Source: Poindextera sp963706385 (GTDB taxonomy: Bacteria; Pseudomonadota; Alphaproteobacteria; Caulobacterales; Caulobacteraceae). From it: a stretch of 64,000 nucleotides of DNA. Every line of letters begins with the position of its first letter. Positions within the stretch are counted from its first letter, which is position 1. The stretch spans positions 558,001 through 622,000 of the forward strand of contig OY970153.1 in the NCBI GenBank assembly GCA_963706385.1, written 5' to 3'. Both the position numbers and the translations under genes were made by a program. Below are positions 23,906 through 32,563 of the stretch, one piece after another. A model generated the notes under the pieces. That model searched no databases and had not been told where the DNA came from. It saw only the letters and a list, made by a program, of their open reading frames with translations.

Positions 23906-25228
23906 GTGTCGCCCCACGCAAGGGTTCTGATTGTCGCCAAGGACGACAACCTGATCGGGGACCTGGCCGAGGGGCTGGACCGCCTCGGCTGGCGCACGGT
24001 CACCGCGCGCGGACCCAACGCCGCGCTGGTCGCGCTGGACGACATGGAGATCGAGGTGGTGATCGTCGATGCGACCCGCGGGGCCGAAGAGGCCTCGAGT
24101 CTAGGCCGCCGGCTGAAGGCGGCCTGCGCGCCGCGCCGGCTGGCGGTGATCGCCATGGGCCTGCCCGACCCCGACGCCGACTCATCGTTCGACCTGACCC
24201 TATCGCCGCCGCTGCACCCGGCCCAGGCGGCGATGCGGCTGGACGCCCTGGTCCGCATGACCATCGCCGAGGAGGAGTTGGAGCTTCGCGCCGAGACCTT
24301 CGCCAATCACGGCCACCGCTTCGACCTGCCGGAGGAATCGCCGGAGTCCTACCGCGTCTTGGCGATCGGAGAGCCGGCGGCCGAGTTCCTGGCCCTGTCC
24401 AACGCCCTGGCGCAATCCGGAGCGGAGGTGATCGGCGCCTTCACCGCCTACACAGCCTTCGATTATCTGCACGAACGGACGTTCGACGCAGTGGTGCTGT
24501 GGGCCGGTGAAAACCAGTCCGAGGCCATGTCGATCGCCACGGGGATGCGGCGCAACACCCGCCTGTATCACATTCCCGCCCTGCTCTATCTGCAGGCGCC
24601 GGCGACCGTCGGCCTGGCCGAGGCCTTCCACCGGGGGGTCTCGGATCTGGCGACGCTGGAGGTTCCGGCCGCCGAGACCGCGCGGCGGGTGGTCGAGCTG
24701 GCCCGCAACTATCGTCGCCAGAGCGCCATCCGCCAGGCGCTGGACAAGGTCCGTGGCTCGGGCCTGATGGACGCGGCCACCGGCTTGTTCACCCGCGATC
24801 TGTTCGCCGCCCACCTGGCGCGGCTGGTCGAGGCCTCGCGCGAGCGCAACCGGGCCCTGTCGCTGTGCGTGCTGCGGCTGGCCGAACGGCCGGAGCTGCG
24901 CGGCGCCCGCGCTGGCGGCTGGCTGGACCAGGCGATTCCCCAGATCGGCTCGATGATCGGCCGGTTGGTTCGCGCCGAGGACACCGCCGCGCGGCTCGGG
25001 CCCGAGGTCTTCGTCCTGGCCCTGCCCGCCACCAACCAGTCCGCCGCCCGCGCCGCCGGCGAGCGGATCGCCGCGGTGATCGCCTGCACCGGCTTTGAGG
25101 CCGGCGAGAAGAACCCGCCGTTCGTGGTCGAATTCGACATCGGCGTGGCCGAACTGGAGCCGGGCGAGAGCGCCGCCCGCGCCCTGGAGCGCGCCGCCGC
25201 CCTGGCCCAGCAACGGAAGGCGAGCTGA
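23906..25228 (+). CDS. popA: PopA-like cell-cycle regulator, REC-REC-degenerate GGDEF
   Basis: A 440-residue protein with two receiver-like domains (about 1-115 and 148-270) and a C-terminal GGDEF-like domain (about 285-435). The GGDEF site is degenerate (RLGPEVF at the position of the catalytic loop), so it should not make c-di-GMP. The inhibitory-site motif RxxD is kept as RAED just upstream (about 356-359). In Caulobacter crescentus, PopA is a c-di-GMP-binding effector with this architecture that directs CtrA degradation at the cell pole. Assignment rests on domain order and these motifs. It supports a Caulobacterales host. Confidence 0.78.
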   Translation: MSPHARVLIVAKDDNLIGDLAEGLDRLGWRTVTARGPNAALVALDDMEIEVVIVDATRGAEEASSLGRRLKAACAPRRLAVIAMGLPDPDADSSFDLTLSPPLHPAQAAMRLDALVRMTIAEEELELRAETFANHGHRFDLPEESPESYRVLAIGEPAAEFLALSNALAQSGAEVIGAFTAYTAFDYLHERTFDAVVLWAGENQSEAMSIATGMRRNTRLYHIPALLYLQAPATVGLAEAFHRGVSDLATLEVPAAETARRVVELARNYRRQSAIRQALDKVRGSGLMDAATGLFTRDLFAAHLARLVEASRERNRALSLCVLRLAERPELRGARAGGWLDQAIPQIGSMIGRLVRAEDTAARLGPEVFVLALPATNQSAARAAGERIAAVIACTGFEAGEKNPPFVVEFDIGVAELEPGESAARALERAAALAQQRKAS

Positions 25229-25249
25229 GCGCATCGTCCGTGGGCGCGG

Positions 25250-26434
25250 CTACCCCCCGTCCGCCGCAATCACCCACGACCGGTCGAGCGCGGCGACGCT
25301 CGGACAGCCCATCAGCACCAGGTCGCGGGTCAGCTCGTCCTTGAGGATGGCGATCACGTCCCTGACCCCCGCCTCGCCCGCCGCCGCCAGGGCGTGGACG
25401 TAGGGCCGGCCGATCATCACGCCCTTGGCGCCCAGGGCCAGCGCGATGATCACGTCGGTCCCGCGCCGCACCCCGCCGTCGAGCAGCACCTCGGCGCGGT
25501 CGCCGACCCGCGCGGCGATCGCCGGCAGGGCGTCGAGCGTGGCCTGGCAACTGTCGAGCTGGCGGCCGCCATGGTTGGAGACCACCACCCCCTGGCAGCC
25601 GATCTGGTCCACCGCCCGGGCGGCGTCCTCGGCGTCCATGATCCCCTTGACGTAGAGCGGCCCCTTCCAGTGCTCGCGCATCCAGGCCAGGTCCGTCCAG
25701 TCGAGGTCGCCCTGCATGTAGCGCGCCTGTTCGCGCACCCCCTCGACCGCGCCGGCGACCACCGAACGTCGGCCCGAGATGTAGTGGATCGGCGCGGTGC
25801 GCCTGTGCTTCAGAAGATTCCACCACCAGGCCGGATGCAGGCCGGCCTCCAGGATACTGCCGGCGGTGAATTTCGGCGGGAGGCCCATGCCCGCGCGCCG
25901 CTCGCCCTCGCGGTTGCCGAGCACGGGCACGTCGACAGTGACGAACAGGGCGGTGTAGCCGGCCGCCGCCGCCCGGCTCATCAGCTCGCCGGCCTTGTCC
26001 TTGTCGCCGAAGGGATAGAGCTGGAACCAGTGGTTCTCGTCCGTCGCCTCGGCCACCTCCTCGATGGTGTAGGACGCCGCGGTCGAGAGCACGTGCCGGG
26101 TTCCGGACGCCTCCGCCGCCCGCGCCGCGGCCACGTCGCCGGTCCAGTGCGCCAGCCCGACCATGCCGGTCGGGGCCAGGGCCACCGGCAGGGCGATCTG
26201 GGTGTCCGCCATGGTGGTCGAAAGCTCGGGCCGGCTCACCCCGGTCAGGCTGCGCATCCTCAGCCGCCAACGGCGGAACGCCGCGCGGTTGTCCCCCAGG
26301 GTGACCAGATCGTCGGCCCCGCCGCTGAGATAGGGCCAGGTCATGGCGGGAACCTTCCGCCGCGCGGCCTTTGTGTAGTCGTCGAGGTTGACCGGCGCGG
26401 CGCGGCCGAACAGGCGATAATCGAAACCGGCCAT
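25250..26434 (-). CDS. FMN-dependent alpha-hydroxy-acid oxidase/dehydrogenase
   Basis: A 394-residue TIM-barrel flavoenzyme of the lactate dehydrogenase/glycolate oxidase family. Visible: PVALAPTGMVGLAH (FMN-binding, about 78-91), VTVDVPVLGNREGERR (about 145-160) and the catalytic SNHGGRQLDSCQATLD (about 265-280, with His base and Arg for the carboxylate). The usual DxxR/GVRRGTD phosphate-binding segment is intact. The product would be a 2-keto acid; substrate unspecified. The start at 26434 has AGGGAGGG upstream. Confidence 0.88.
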   Translation of the reverse strand: MAGFDYRLFGRAAPVNLDDYTKAARRKVPAMTWPYLSGGADDLVTLGDNRAAFRRWRLRMRSLTGVSRPELSTTMADTQIALPVALAPTGMVGLAHWTGDVAAARAAEASGTRHVLSTAASYTIEEVAEATDENHWFQLYPFGDKDKAGELMSRAAAAGYTALFVTVDVPVLGNREGERRAGMGLPPKFTAGSILEAGLHPAWWWNLLKHRRTAPIHYISGRRSVVAGAVEGVREQARYMQGDLDWTDLAWMREHWKGPLYVKGIMDAEDAARAVDQIGCQGVVVSNHGGRQLDSCQATLDALPAIAARVGDRAEVLLDGGVRRGTDVIIALALGAKGVMIGRPYVHALAAAGEAGVRDVIAILKDELTRDLVLMGCPSVAALDRSWVIAADGG

Positions 26435-26483
26435 CGTCACGCCCTCCCTGGCCGCGGGCGGAGACGGCCACGTCCGCGGGGTT

Positions 26484-26885
26484 CTAGCCAAGCCAGTCTT
26501 CGCATCTCAGCCCCTCGACGCGAGTGAATTCGTTCAGATTACCGGTCACCACGATCAGGCCTCGGCTGCGCGCATGGCCCGCGATCAACACGTCATAGCC
26601 GCCGATCAACTGGCCCGCCCGTTCCAGGTCCGCCCGGATCTCGGCGGCATGGCCGGCCGCGTTCGGATCGAACGGCAAGACGTCGAGGCGCGCCGCGAAC
26701 CGCTCGACCTCCCGCCGGTTCTGCTCGGGCCGCGCCGATTTCGCCGCGCCATGCAGCAGTTCGGTCAGCACGATCGTCGAGATGCAAAGGCCGTCCGCCT
26801 CGCGATTGAACCGCTCGCGCAGCGCCTGGGGCCGCTCCCTGAGCACCCGAACACACAGATTGGTGTCCAGCATGTAGCGCAGCAT
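26484..26885 (-). CDS. vapC: VapC-type PIN-domain toxin ribonuclease
   Basis: A 133-residue PIN-domain protein. The acidic residues that bind Mg2+ are present: Asp in YMLDTNLCV, Glu in TELLHGA, Asp in GGYDVLIAGHA and Asn in VVTGNLNEF. VapC toxins cleave tRNA or rRNA and are inhibited by VapB. The start overlaps the stop of vapB by one base (TGATG), the usual coupling. Confidence 0.93.
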   Translation of the reverse strand: MLRYMLDTNLCVRVLRERPQALRERFNREADGLCISTIVLTELLHGAAKSARPEQNRREVERFAARLDVLPFDPNAAGHAAEIRADLERAGQLIGGYDVLIAGHARSRGLIVVTGNLNEFTRVEGLRCEDWLG

Positions 26886-27109
26886 CAGAGCGGATCGCGC
26901 GCCTGCGGGGGCGGCTGATCGCGCGGCGCCAGCTCGACGCCCGGAGCCTCGAAGAAATCATCCCAGACCGCGTTCGCCGGCACGATCACCCGCCGCTTGC
27001 CGTCTCGCAGCACGCTCACCGCCTTGACCCCCTCCGGGAAGGCGACATCCTTCGGCAGCCGCACGGCCTGCGAACGGTTCGACTGGAATACGGTCGTGCG
27101 CACCATCAT
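26885..27109 (-). CDS. vapB: VapB-type antitoxin
   Basis: A 74-residue SpoVT/AbrB-like antitoxin (MMVRTTVFQSNRSQAVRLPK, the typical VapB swapped-hairpin DNA-binding start) with a proline-rich acidic C terminus that would wrap VapC. I chose the ATG at 27109, with CAGGAG upstream; the longer frame covers the promoter region. The pair probably represses its own promoter through the repeats at 27140-27202. Confidence 0.9.
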   Translation of the reverse strand: MMVRTTVFQSNRSQAVRLPKDVAFPEGVKAVSVLRDGKRRVIVPANAVWDDFFEAPGVELAPRDQPPPQARDPL

Positions 27110-27128
27110 GATCGCTCCTGCGAGCGAG

Positions 27129-27202
27129 ATTTTCGGAGAGTCGATGGGATATGTCAATGGGATATACAGCGCACGCGGTTCACGGATTTTAGTCGATGGG
27201 AT
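27129..27202 (-). promoter_or_regulatory. vapBC promoter with iterated operator
   Basis: On the minus strand TTGACA (27152-27157) and GAAAAT (27129-27134) are separated by 17 nt, a good sigma-70-type promoter. Over and beside the -35, GTCRATGGGATAT occurs twice in tandem (27140-27152, 27153-27165), and GTCGATGGGAT recurs at 27192, 39 nt (three 13-nt steps) from the second copy. Regular 13-nt phasing suggests cooperative binding of the VapBC complex. Confidence 0.6.
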
Positions 27203-27375
27203 CAATAGGTATGCTGTCGACGAATTCGTCCGAATTCGTCTAGCCGATCACCAGCCGCTACGCGGCCTGGGAACAGCGCTTACCGTCAGCTCTTGGCGCA
27301 AAGGTGAAGATCGCTGATCGACCGGTCGGCGCGAAGTCGCGCTGCAAAGCACACCATTGTCACCAAACCGTCAGT

Positions 27376-30300
27376 TCAGACCTTCAGTTTCAGGCGGTCC
27401 AAGTGGTCGCGCTCCAGATCGTCATAGAGGTAGCCCTTGATTGCGTCTTCGATTGCCGCCTTGACGTACTCACCAACACGGGCCAACCCGATCAAACGCG
27501 CCGTCTCGATGACTAGCTCTTCGTCCGAAAGCGCCAAGTTTTGGCGAAGTGCGATCCTCGCTGCCGCGGCCAGTTCCTGCCCGGCGATCAGTTCAGGCTT
27601 GCGGACCGGCTCCGCGGAAGCGAGATCCGCGCGGCTCCGCGGTTCGATCTCGGTGCCCGCTTCAACAGTCCAGAAACGGCCGTCAGCAGTCAGTTTCTTT
27701 TTGAGGCGCGCAAAGACCAAGCCGCGCTTCGCGGCCGCCTGGATGCGGTTGCCGGCCCGTTGGAGGCCACAGACATGGGCGAGGCGCCGCGCGACCTCCT
27801 CCTCGTGGATGGGCTGTTCGATCGTCACGATGCGCTCGGCAATGTCGGCAAGTTGGCCATCGTAAAGTTTGCTCGGATCGTCGTTGTGAACCCGCACGCG
27901 AAACGTCGCGAATTCGTACGGACGAAGGCTGCCGCAGTGCGCGGGTGTATGGTCGTCAGCATCCCCTGAGCCGGCGCCGTCAGGTGGTTCTTCGGCTAGG
28001 TCGAGTCCGCCCTGTTCGAACGGCTTGAAGTCATAAGTGTTTGCGGCGGTAGACACGGCGCGGCCGGCAAGCGCGGCCTCGATGGCCTCCTTCAGTTTCG
28101 CAACCTCGCGATCCCTTCGGTAGAACCAGTCCGTTGACCAGATGCGATGCATTTTCCAGCCGCGCCGCTCCAAGATCATCTGGCGCAGGCGATCCCGGTC
28201 GCGAGCGTATCTGGAGGAATGGTAGGCCGCGCCGTCGCACTCCACGCCGAGCACGTACTTCTGCGGATTGACGGGATCGATCACCCCGAGATCGACAAAG
28301 AAGCCCGCAGTGCCAACCTGGGGGTGGAAGTCGTAACCCAGCGCCCGGATCTCGTACGCCACGGCTTCCTCGAAATCGCTGTCGAAACTCTTACCGGTCG
28401 GGTTGGCAGTGTCGATGAAGCCGTCCTTCGCGAGCTTTAGGAATTCCTTCAGCGCGGCGACGCCGGGCTTGCCCACACCGTCGAAGGTGATGTCCTCGGC
28501 CACGATGGAGCTGAACACTTCGCAGCGCTTCCGCGCCCGCGTGATCAGGACGTTGAGGCGCCGCTCCCCGCCCTGGGCGCCGACGGGTCCGAAGCTTTGG
28601 TAGAAGCGGCCATCCCTGTCCTTGCCGTATCCGACCGATATGAAGATGACGTCGCGCTCATCACCCTGGATGTTTTCGAGGTTCTTCACGAACACCGGCT
28701 CGCGGCGCTCTTTCTCGCCGGCACCGCCTTTCTCGCTTGCACCAGCCGCCGGGCCAACTCTCACGAAGTCGTCCAGCTCGGTGTGAAGGCTGCAGAGACG
28801 GTCCAGCCGGTCCCGGATTGCGTCCCGCTGCGCCACTGAGAAAGTCCCGATCCCGAGGCTCAGCTCGGGACATTCGCGGGCGTGGCGCAGAACCGCCTGG
28901 GTGACCTCTTCGGCCTCGATCTCATTCTGACGCGTGCGCCCTCGGTCGTAGCCGCCCTCCGCGCCCTTGTGGAAGATCAGGCCCGTGGACCCATCGGTGA
29001 TCCCCGCGATTGTCGAGGGCGGAAGCAGCAGTTGGTCGCGGTAGAAGCGACGGTTGGAGATCGCGATGAGGCCGGGGTGCTCGCTTCGATAGTGCCAGCG
29101 CAACATCCGTTCGGGAAAGCGTGAGCACAGGCTGAGAATACTCTCGATGTCCTTTAGGGGCGCGCGACGCGGCACGCCGTCCGGCATACCGTCATCGTCC
29201 TCCTCCTCGTCGGTGTCGTTGATCATCCGGTTGAAGAAGTTCGTCGGCGGGAGCTGCTTGTCGTCGCCCACCACCACGACCTGGTCGCAACGAGCTATAG
29301 CGCCGAGGGCATCCTCGGGCCGAATTTGGCTGGCTTCGTCGATCACTAAGATGTCGAACCTGATCAGGCCTGGGGGCAGATACTGCGCGACCGACAGCGG
29401 GCTCATCATGAAGACGGGCTTGAACGCCTGCACCGCATTGCCCGCCAGCTCCATCAGCTTTCGCACGGGCTTCAGATTGCGAGACTTGCGCGTTTCGTCA
29501 TCGAGGATGCCGACCGGGCCGGCTGAACCGGCAGGTCGTCCATCCACGTGAGCGCGGCCCACCTCGTCGGCGGCCATCCTGATGCGGTCGAGATCGGCCT
29601 TGCGGAACCGGTCCACCAGCTTGTGCAACTCATCGCCGTCCGCCCGGGGAATTTCTGGATGGCGCTCGCGAACGCGCGCCCACATCGCCTCGTAGACAGC
29701 GAGCAGGAGGACGTCGGCCACCTCGGTGCCGGATACTCTGCCATCGAAAACCTGCGCCGCGAGCTGACCGGCGCCCAGGCCGCGGAGCCAAGATAGGTCA
29801 TCGCGTATCGGCGGCCATTGAACGATCTTGCCAAACCCGTCGAGCCAGCGCGCTGTGATCGCTTCCAAATCCTGGAGTTTGAGTTGACTGCGCGTCTGGC
29901 CGCCAAACGCGATGGTCTCGTCGAGGTCGACCGCCTTCGTCAGCGCCGAGAGCCGCTCGTCCACCTCGGTGAGGGCAGCGCGCATCTCGCCACACAGTTC
30001 GGCGGCGACCTTGACGTCGATAAGTCGAGCCGGGTCTCGCAGTCGCAGGTCCGGCTCGAACCGCTTGCTAACGGAGAGCCAGACCAGGACGAGCCGCAGC
30101 AGTGCCCAATCAGTATTCTCGCCCACCCAGATCGGGCCTAGCGCCGCGCCCAAAGATGGTCCGGCCTGTTCCACTAATTCCGCGAGCCGCACGCCATCGA
30201 TGAGGTCGTCCAGCGCCTTCACGCGCTCATCATGCCTTTTGGGGAGATCGCCAATCCACGCACCCCGCAACGCCGCGACCGCGTCTCGATACTCCCTTGA

Positions 30301-32307
30301 GAATATCCGGAAGAGCGATCGACCTTGCCCGGCGATCATACGCCGCGTGGCCGACCAGTCTGTCGCCCAGGCGTCAGGCCGGACCTTGTCGGTGAGACGC
30401 GCGCGGATCGTCAACAGTCGCTCGCCGTCGTCAGCCAGCGTCCCTAGCGGCTCGGCTATCCGCAAGAGCGTGTCGCCGCCCAGGAGGGCGTCGGCCGCCT
30501 TCGGGCGGCCCGCGATGTGGGCCAGAGCGTCCGCCCAAACGATCAAGCCATGGGCATTGTCCTCGGACGTCGCTGCGAGCGCGGTGCGGGCTCGGCCGAC
30601 CACTTGCCCGAGGTGTTCGACGGCGCTGGCAAGGGTGGTGACAAGCGGCCGAAGTCGTTCTTGTTCGAGGAAATCTGGTGCCGGACATCCGACCCCGCGC
30701 CAGGGATGGGCGCACGGCACCCCGGCATCAGCAAGACGCTCGCCGAACTGCATCGCGCGGCGGTTCTCGGCCTCGAGCCGCTCCCTCGGCCAGTCCGCCG
30801 ATGCAGGCAGAGTAAAGGTTGGTGCCGGCGCCCCACGCGACTTCACCAGGCTCATGCGGCCGATCAGTTCAAACGGGGTGAACCCTTCGCTTTCGCGCGC
30901 GTGCATCCTGTCGGAGAATTCCCGGAGACCGACCTGGGTTTCTTCGAGGTCGCGCATCGACCCGCTCGGCCAGGCCGGCCGGGAAGGAGCTGCCCGCGCC
31001 TGCCTGATCTGCTCGATCACCTGGGACTTCGAGGACTTGCGGCTGTGCAGCTCGAGGCACATGGCCGACAGCTTTCGGTCCACCAGCCGCTGGTGGACGA
31101 CCTCCAGCGCGGCCATCTTCTCCGCGACGAAGAGGACGCTTTTCCCGCGCTTCACGGCGCCGGCGATGATGTTGGTGATCGTCTGGGACTTGCCGGTTCC
31201 AGGTGGCCCCTGGATGACCAAGTTCTTGCCAGCCATCGCCTCCTGGATGGCAATGGCCTGAGAGCTGTCGGCGTCGGTGATGTGGATGAGTTCGGAAGGC
31301 TTGAAGACCTCGTCGATCCGCTCGTCGGGACCGACTAGCGGATCATCGGCGGGTTCTTCGTCATCGCGCAGCAGGATGCGCTTGAGCAAGTCATTCTCGG
31401 ACAGGACCGAGGCGTCGGGCCAGTTCTCCGGATTAAGGTCTCGCCACATCAGGAACTTGGAGAAAGAGAAGAAGCCGAGGACGATCTCGTTCGGTCGCAC
31501 TGCCCAACCTGGCCGGTTTCCAATGGCGGCCTCGACATCGGCGAAGTATGCGGAAGGCTGCAAGTCGTCGCCTTCGGGCAGGTCCGGCAGCTCGATGCCG
31601 AACTGCTCGTCCAGCCAGGCCTGTAGGCTCACGTTGGTGTAAAGATCTTCCTGCCGTGCGCGGAGTTTGAACCGGTCTCGGGCACCCCCCTCGCGCACCA
31701 GCTCGACCGGCTGCAACACGAGTGGCGCGAACCGGGCGATCTCCGACTGTTTGGCTTCTCGCCACTCCAGGAATCCCAGCGCCAGGAAGAGCACGCTGAC
31801 CCCCTGCTCCTCCTCGATGGTCTTGCCCTCGTAGAGCAGGCTGGTAAGGCGCTTCTGCAGAGCGTCCGGCGTCAGCCGCGCGGCGGGCAACTGGTCCTCC
31901 CGCCCGCCTAAACCCCCAATCTCGCGCGCAGTTCCGGAGACCAACTCCGGCAGCTCATCTGGAGGATCGCCGTCCTCGGCCTCGGCGTTCCCGCGAGGCC
32001 GAACCGTGGCAGCGAACGTGGCGGCCCGGCCGGCCCGCAACAGCTTGAAAACATCGTCGGATCGCCGGTCTAGCACCCGGACCTGGCGCGCGCGCTCCGA
32101 CGCCACGTTGGTGCTGATCAACTTATTGGTCAGCGAACGGTCGAGGAGGCGGTTCCGGGCCGCCTGCAGGGCCTTCCCCAGCGATGCGAAGGTCGCTGAT
32201 AGTGCATCGGGTTCGGCTTGGGCCTCAGGCTCCGACCCAGGTTGCCCCCCTGGTTGGTCCAAGGAGGCGTCTTGCGGCCCAATTTCGTCGACGTCCGACG
32301 GCACCAT
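27376..32307 (-). CDS. Large DUF4011-helicase-nuclease protein, putative antiphage defence
   Basis: A 1643-residue multidomain protein. Order: DUF4011-like N terminus (RNRLLDRSLTNKL about 51-63), SF1 helicase with Walker A GPPGTGKS (about 367-374), a long insertion, DExx box VIDEASQIRPEDA (about 985), motif LNVLITRARKR (about 1251), a Vsr/DUF559-like PD-(D/E)xK nuclease region (FEEAVAYEIR..., GVECDGAAYHSS about 1355), and a DUF3320-like tail (about 1440-1530). This DUF4011-helicase-Vsr layout is a known single-gene antiphage architecture (reported as Hhe). In-frame stops lie just before the ATG, so the start is fixed. It stands alone beside vapBC; a (TCTCC)6 tract lies about 105-135 bp upstream. 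Confidence 0.88.
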   Translation of the reverse strand: MVPSDVDEIGPQDASLDQPGGQPGSEPEAQAEPDALSATFASLGKALQAARNRLLDRSLTNKLISTNVASERARQVRVLDRRSDDVFKLLRAGRAATFAATVRPRGNAEAEDGDPPDELPELVSGTAREIGGLGGREDQLPAARLTPDALQKRLTSLLYEGKTIEEEQGVSVLFLALGFLEWREAKQSEIARFAPLVLQPVELVREGGARDRFKLRARQEDLYTNVSLQAWLDEQFGIELPDLPEGDDLQPSAYFADVEAAIGNRPGWAVRPNEIVLGFFSFSKFLMWRDLNPENWPDASVLSENDLLKRILLRDDEEPADDPLVGPDERIDEVFKPSELIHITDADSSQAIAIQEAMAGKNLVIQGPPGTGKSQTITNIIAGAVKRGKSVLFVAEKMAALEVVHQRLVDRKLSAMCLELHSRKSSKSQVIEQIRQARAAPSRPAWPSGSMRDLEETQVGLREFSDRMHARESEGFTPFELIGRMSLVKSRGAPAPTFTLPASADWPRERLEAENRRAMQFGERLADAGVPCAHPWRGVGCPAPDFLEQERLRPLVTTLASAVEHLGQVVGRARTALAATSEDNAHGLIVWADALAHIAGRPKAADALLGGDTLLRIAEPLGTLADDGERLLTIRARLTDKVRPDAWATDWSATRRMIAGQGRSLFRIFSREYRDAVAALRGAWIGDLPKRHDERVKALDDLIDGVRLAELVEQAGPSLGAALGPIWVGENTDWALLRLVLVWLSVSKRFEPDLRLRDPARLIDVKVAAELCGEMRAALTEVDERLSALTKAVDLDETIAFGGQTRSQLKLQDLEAITARWLDGFGKIVQWPPIRDDLSWLRGLGAGQLAAQVFDGRVSGTEVADVLLLAVYEAMWARVRERHPEIPRADGDELHKLVDRFRKADLDRIRMAADEVGRAHVDGRPAGSAGPVGILDDETRKSRNLKPVRKLMELAGNAVQAFKPVFMMSPLSVAQYLPPGLIRFDILVIDEASQIRPEDALGAIARCDQVVVVGDDKQLPPTNFFNRMINDTDEEEDDDGMPDGVPRRAPLKDIESILSLCSRFPERMLRWHYRSEHPGLIAISNRRFYRDQLLLPPSTIAGITDGSTGLIFHKGAEGGYDRGRTRQNEIEAEEVTQAVLRHARECPELSLGIGTFSVAQRDAIRDRLDRLCSLHTELDDFVRVGPAAGASEKGGAGEKERREPVFVKNLENIQGDERDVIFISVGYGKDRDGRFYQSFGPVGAQGGERRLNVLITRARKRCEVFSSIVAEDITFDGVGKPGVAALKEFLKLAKDGFIDTANPTGKSFDSDFEEAVAYEIRALGYDFHPQVGTAGFFVDLGVIDPVNPQKYVLGVECDGAAYHSSRYARDRDRLRQMILERRGWKMHRIWSTDWFYRRDREVAKLKEAIEAALAGRAVSTAANTYDFKPFEQGGLDLAEEPPDGAGSGDADDHTPAHCGSLRPYEFATFRVRVHNDDPSKLYDGQLADIAERIVTIEQPIHEEEVARRLAHVCGLQRAGNRIQAAAKRGLVFARLKKKLTADGRFWTVEAGTEIEPRSRADLASAEPVRKPELIAGQELAAAARIALRQNLALSDEELVIETARLIGLARVGEYVKAAIEDAIKGYLYDDLERDHLDRLKLKV

Positions 32308-32410
32308 GAACCTCGCTCAACGGATCGTGGCCGACTATGCGAGGACGAAATCCAGGATTGCAAGCTAAGTGGTTCGACGAAAACCAGGGACGCACACCAC
32401 TTCAAGCCCC

Positions 32411-32440
32411 TCTCCTCTCCTCTCCTCTCCTCTCCTCTCC
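32411..32440. repeat. Pentanucleotide microsatellite (TCTCC)6
   Basis: Six exact tandem TCTCC units, flanked by partly matching bases. It lies 104-133 bp before the start of the helicase-nuclease gene, in its probable promoter or leader, and about 120 bp past the end of mfd. In-frame stop codons at -12 and -30 of the helicase gene exclude phase variation of its reading frame, so any effect of unit loss or gain would be on transcription. Confidence 0.9.
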
Positions 32441-32563
32441 GCCTCGCCCTCCCTCGCCACTCGCCGCGGGTCGCCCCAGCTTGGACCACGCGCGCGGAGC
32501 GGCGTCACATCATAGCGGGATCGGGCGTGGCGGCGCCGCGATTCCAGCGGATTCGGCTCACGG

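Noticed and set aside
32401..32450. CRISPR-like array
   Set aside because: It is a simple pentanucleotide microsatellite without spacers; no other array-like repeats were seen in the window.
32130..32489. A reading frame through the pentanucleotide repeat fused to the helicase gene (coding phase variation)
   Set aside because: The helicase frame has stop codons at -12 and -30 relative to its ATG, so no change in repeat number can join the frames.
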